NCBI GenBank assembly: GCA_020627965.1
Contig: JAHDFX010000004.1
Span: forward strand, 1 to 64,000
Source of the DNA: Saprospiraceae bacterium
Lineage (GTDB): Bacteria > Bacteroidota > Bacteroidia > Chitinophagales > Saprospiraceae
Direction of reading: 5' to 3'
Length of the DNA stretch: 64,000 bases
Shown here: one piece after another, positions 62,399 to 64,000 of the stretch
Numbering within the stretch: position 1 is the first letter of the stretch
How the letters are laid out: each line of letters starts with the position of its first letter
Made by a program: the position numbers and the translations under genes
The notes under the pieces: generated by a model
Database searches by the model: none
Seen by the model: the letters and a program-made list of their open reading frames with translations, nothing else
What the model was told of the DNA's origin: nothing

Positions 62399-63178
62399 AT
62401 GAAACAGATATTTTTTGTAATAATAATGCTTAGTCTCCTATTATCTAACACCTGCCATGAAGACCTATCACTCCAGTCAGTGGAACTAGATCATAACCTA
62501 ATTCCCGTATGGTATTACCTAAAGACAGGAGAGCATGAGAAAGCAGAGGAAGCTTCAGTAAGCTTGAACACCTATCTCTATTTAATGGCTGAGGAATATG
62601 AGTCACTTTTTCAACTCACAGGCTCTGAAGATATTTATAAAGATATGGAGAGTCTACTTTTACACACTCATTATCTGATTGACCGAGGACTGCATAAAGA
62701 AGCTATTGAGCAGTTGTACATAGCCAGCTTTAAATTGTCGGATTGGCGGTCTTGTACAGATAATGAACATTTTATAGATCGTATCTGGGATTTTGGGCGA
62801 TCTTATGAAAATACAAAACAAGCTGTTAATGATGTTGAATTGTGTTTGCTGGAGTGGCATGACTTTGAAGAAATGGTGCTTGATATGAATAATTTTTGGG
62901 GAAGAATAAAAAGTGCCGATGCTACTGATTATCTCTCAGAAATATTTACAGAAAAAGAACTGGTACAGTACAATTTTCTAATTAAGACCATGGATAACTG
63001 TCTGGAAGATTTCAACGAGAACACCATGTATGCAGATAGAGAAGAATCCGCTGATTTTTGTAATAAGATCGAACCTGCATATGTACAATTCGTGGCTATG
63101 TTTGGTGACTTTGAACCAGCATTGAAACCACTACATGAAAATGTTGATTGGGAAAATTTGTTAATCACAAACTTGTAA
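62399..63178 (+). CDS. Exported protein of unknown function in the stress cluster
   Basis: A protein of 259 residues. The N-terminus MKQIFFVIIMLSLLLSNTC is a signal peptide, perhaps of lipoprotein type (NTC is a poor lipobox). The mature part is mostly helical and acidic, with repeated Tyr/Leu-rich helices (LIPVWYYLKTGEHEKAEEAS, FQLTGSEDIYKDMESLL), so it could be a helical-repeat or four-helix-bundle protein; the fold has cysteines spaced far apart. I do not recognise the family. It lies 35 bases after the CBS gene and 18 before another USP gene, so it is likely part of the same transcript. Confidence 0.7.
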   Translation: MKQIFFVIIMLSLLLSNTCHEDLSLQSVELDHNLIPVWYYLKTGEHEKAEEASVSLNTYLYLMAEEYESLFQLTGSEDIYKDMESLLLHTHYLIDRGLHKEAIEQLYIASFKLSDWRSCTDNEHFIDRIWDFGRSYENTKQAVNDVELCLLEWHDFEEMVLDMNNFWGRIKSADATDYLSEIFTEKELVQYNFLIKTMDNCLEDFNENTMYADREESADFCNKIEPAYVQFVAMFGDFEPALKPLHENVDWENLLITNL

Positions 63179-63196
63179 ACCTTTTAAAGAAATATT

Positions 63197-64000
63197 ATGA
63201 AAATTCAACACATCGCCGTCGCACTAGATCTGTCATCTACTGATGATATCGTCTTACAATATATTAATATGCTACTGAGCATATACCCAGAGGCAAAAGT
63301 AGAATGTACTCATGTTATGCCTGAATTTGATCTGGCTACCGCCTTATATGAAAATGATAAAGAAATGCTTGGCGCAGTCAGTGAACGCCGTTCTGTTATA
63401 GAATCAAGTATTAGAGAAAAAATTGACCATCATATTAATAAGGAATTACACGATCAAATAATAGTACATGTACAAGATGGTAAAGTCATGGACAAACTGG
63501 TATATTTCGCTGGTGAAGGAGAACACGATTTATTGGTCCTTGGAAGAAAAAAGAATAGGGAGTACTATGGCCGGCTTACACACGAACTTATCAGAAGAGG
63601 AAAAAGTAATGTCTTATTGGTACCTGAACATCCTCCAAAACTTCCAAAGAAAATAATGGTTCCAACAGATTTCTCGGATAATGCCTTGCGTGCCTATGAG
63701 TCTGCCATTCATTTTGCTAATGCCATACCTCAACTACCGGAAATACATTGTGTAAATTTATATCAAGTGCCTGAAACAGAAGCATTATACATGGGTTTCT
63801 CTTCTCACTCTGAACGGTTTAAACAAGAAATAAAAAAGGCGGCAAATAAAGGGTATCAGAATTTTATCAAAAAAAGTAAAGCTGTGCTTCGTAATGAAAA
63901 ATCAGCTACCTTCACGACACTCAATATCCCACAAACTCGCTATGCTGAGGGTATATTACATCATGCAAATAGCTCTGGAGCTGACTTAGTGGTTATGGGT
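63197..64000 (+). CDS. Universal stress protein, tandem UspA domains, cut by the window edge
   Basis: An ATG at 63197 opens 268 codons to the window end with no stop. The first domain begins MKIQHIAVALDLSSTDDIVL and runs to LLVLGRKKNREYYGRLTHEL, where the ATP loop is only partly kept. The second begins PKKIMVPTDFSDNALRAYES and ends at SGADLVVMG, just before the nucleotide-binding loop. It is the third USP of the cluster and lies 18 bases after the preceding gene. The usual twin-USP length is about 275-290, so only the last few residues are missing. Confidence 0.9.
   Translation, partial: MKIQHIAVALDLSSTDDIVLQYINMLLSIYPEAKVECTHVMPEFDLATALYENDKEMLGAVSERRSVIESSIREKIDHHINKELHDQIIVHVQDGKVMDKLVYFAGEGEHDLLVLGRKKNREYYGRLTHELIRRGKSNVLLVPEHPPKLPKKIMVPTDFSDNALRAYESAIHFANAIPQLPEIHCVNLYQVPETEALYMGFSSHSERFKQEIKKAANKGYQNFIKKSKAVLRNEKSATFTTLNIPQTRYAEGILHHANSSGADLVVMG

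Overview
The window is chromosomal DNA from a member of the Bacteroidota. Support comes from the gliding/T9SS-linked genes gldF and gldG, a protein with a T9SS type A sorting domain, a CarboxypepD_reg-type TonB receptor, a 3-coathanger-stack domain on a cellulase, and promoters of the Bacteroidota form TTTG-N19/20-TAnnTTTG. Shine-Dalgarno sequences are weak or absent. A Saprospiria/Chitinophagales-like source is plausible, but that is inference. No rRNA, tRNA, CRISPR array or intact insertion sequence was seen.

Layout. 1-5730 (minus): a type VI secretion spike cassette of vgrG, a PAAR protein, a large VasX-like membrane toxin candidate and the start of a small overlapping gene, joined by TAATG/ATGA-type overlaps. 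5932-12167 (minus): an iron-uptake-like operon of a DUF4856 lipoprotein, an imelysin lipoprotein, an HTTM/gamma-carboxylase-like membrane protein and a TonB receptor. Its clean promoter is flanked by two identical 16-bp operator-like repeats. 12369-22877: sugar nucleotide enzymes, PxpA, a GH13 lipoprotein, an HNH protein, a POT peptide transporter, an acyl-CoA dehydrogenase and an aldehyde dehydrogenase. 23039-29018: gldG/gldF, fabG, a GbsR-like regulator coupled to a LytTR response regulator, and an AI-2E family permease behind a 24-bp palindrome.

29019-33457 is an accessory patch. It holds a relic of a sulfatase C-terminus, an AT-rich AAA ATPase coupled to a truncated HNH gene (Septu/OLD-like defence flavour), a glycosyltransferase with a TTG start, an EamA exporter and a frameshifted small TPR gene. 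33594-37203 holds an OxyR with both redox cysteines (199 and 208), an SDR, a di-heme cytochrome c peroxidase lipoprotein and a secreted unknown. 37498-41194 holds a winged-helix regulator, a WlbE/WlbB-like aminosugar pair and a sulfatase-fold hydrolase. 41341-56481 is mixed: a DinB-like protein, a GH8-Ig-PKD-CBM3 cellulase, RNase R, a glucosaminidase-LysM protein, a YjbQ protein, a TlpA-type thioredoxin, a TylF methyltransferase, RecG, a T9SS cargo protein and a CrtISO-like oxidoreductase.

The right end (56556-64000) is the most coherent system. A FixL-like PAS histidine kinase that keeps the haem-ligand His and pocket Arg at FixL spacing is followed by a response regulator that fuses a receiver to a Crp/Fnr DNA-binding protein. 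Around them lie three tandem-domain universal stress proteins (one fused to a cysteine-less thioredoxin-like domain), a CBS-pair protein, a DUF2892 membrane protein and an eRF1-like small protein. The composition resembles, by analogy, the mycobacterial DosR hypoxia regulon, built from unrelated parts.
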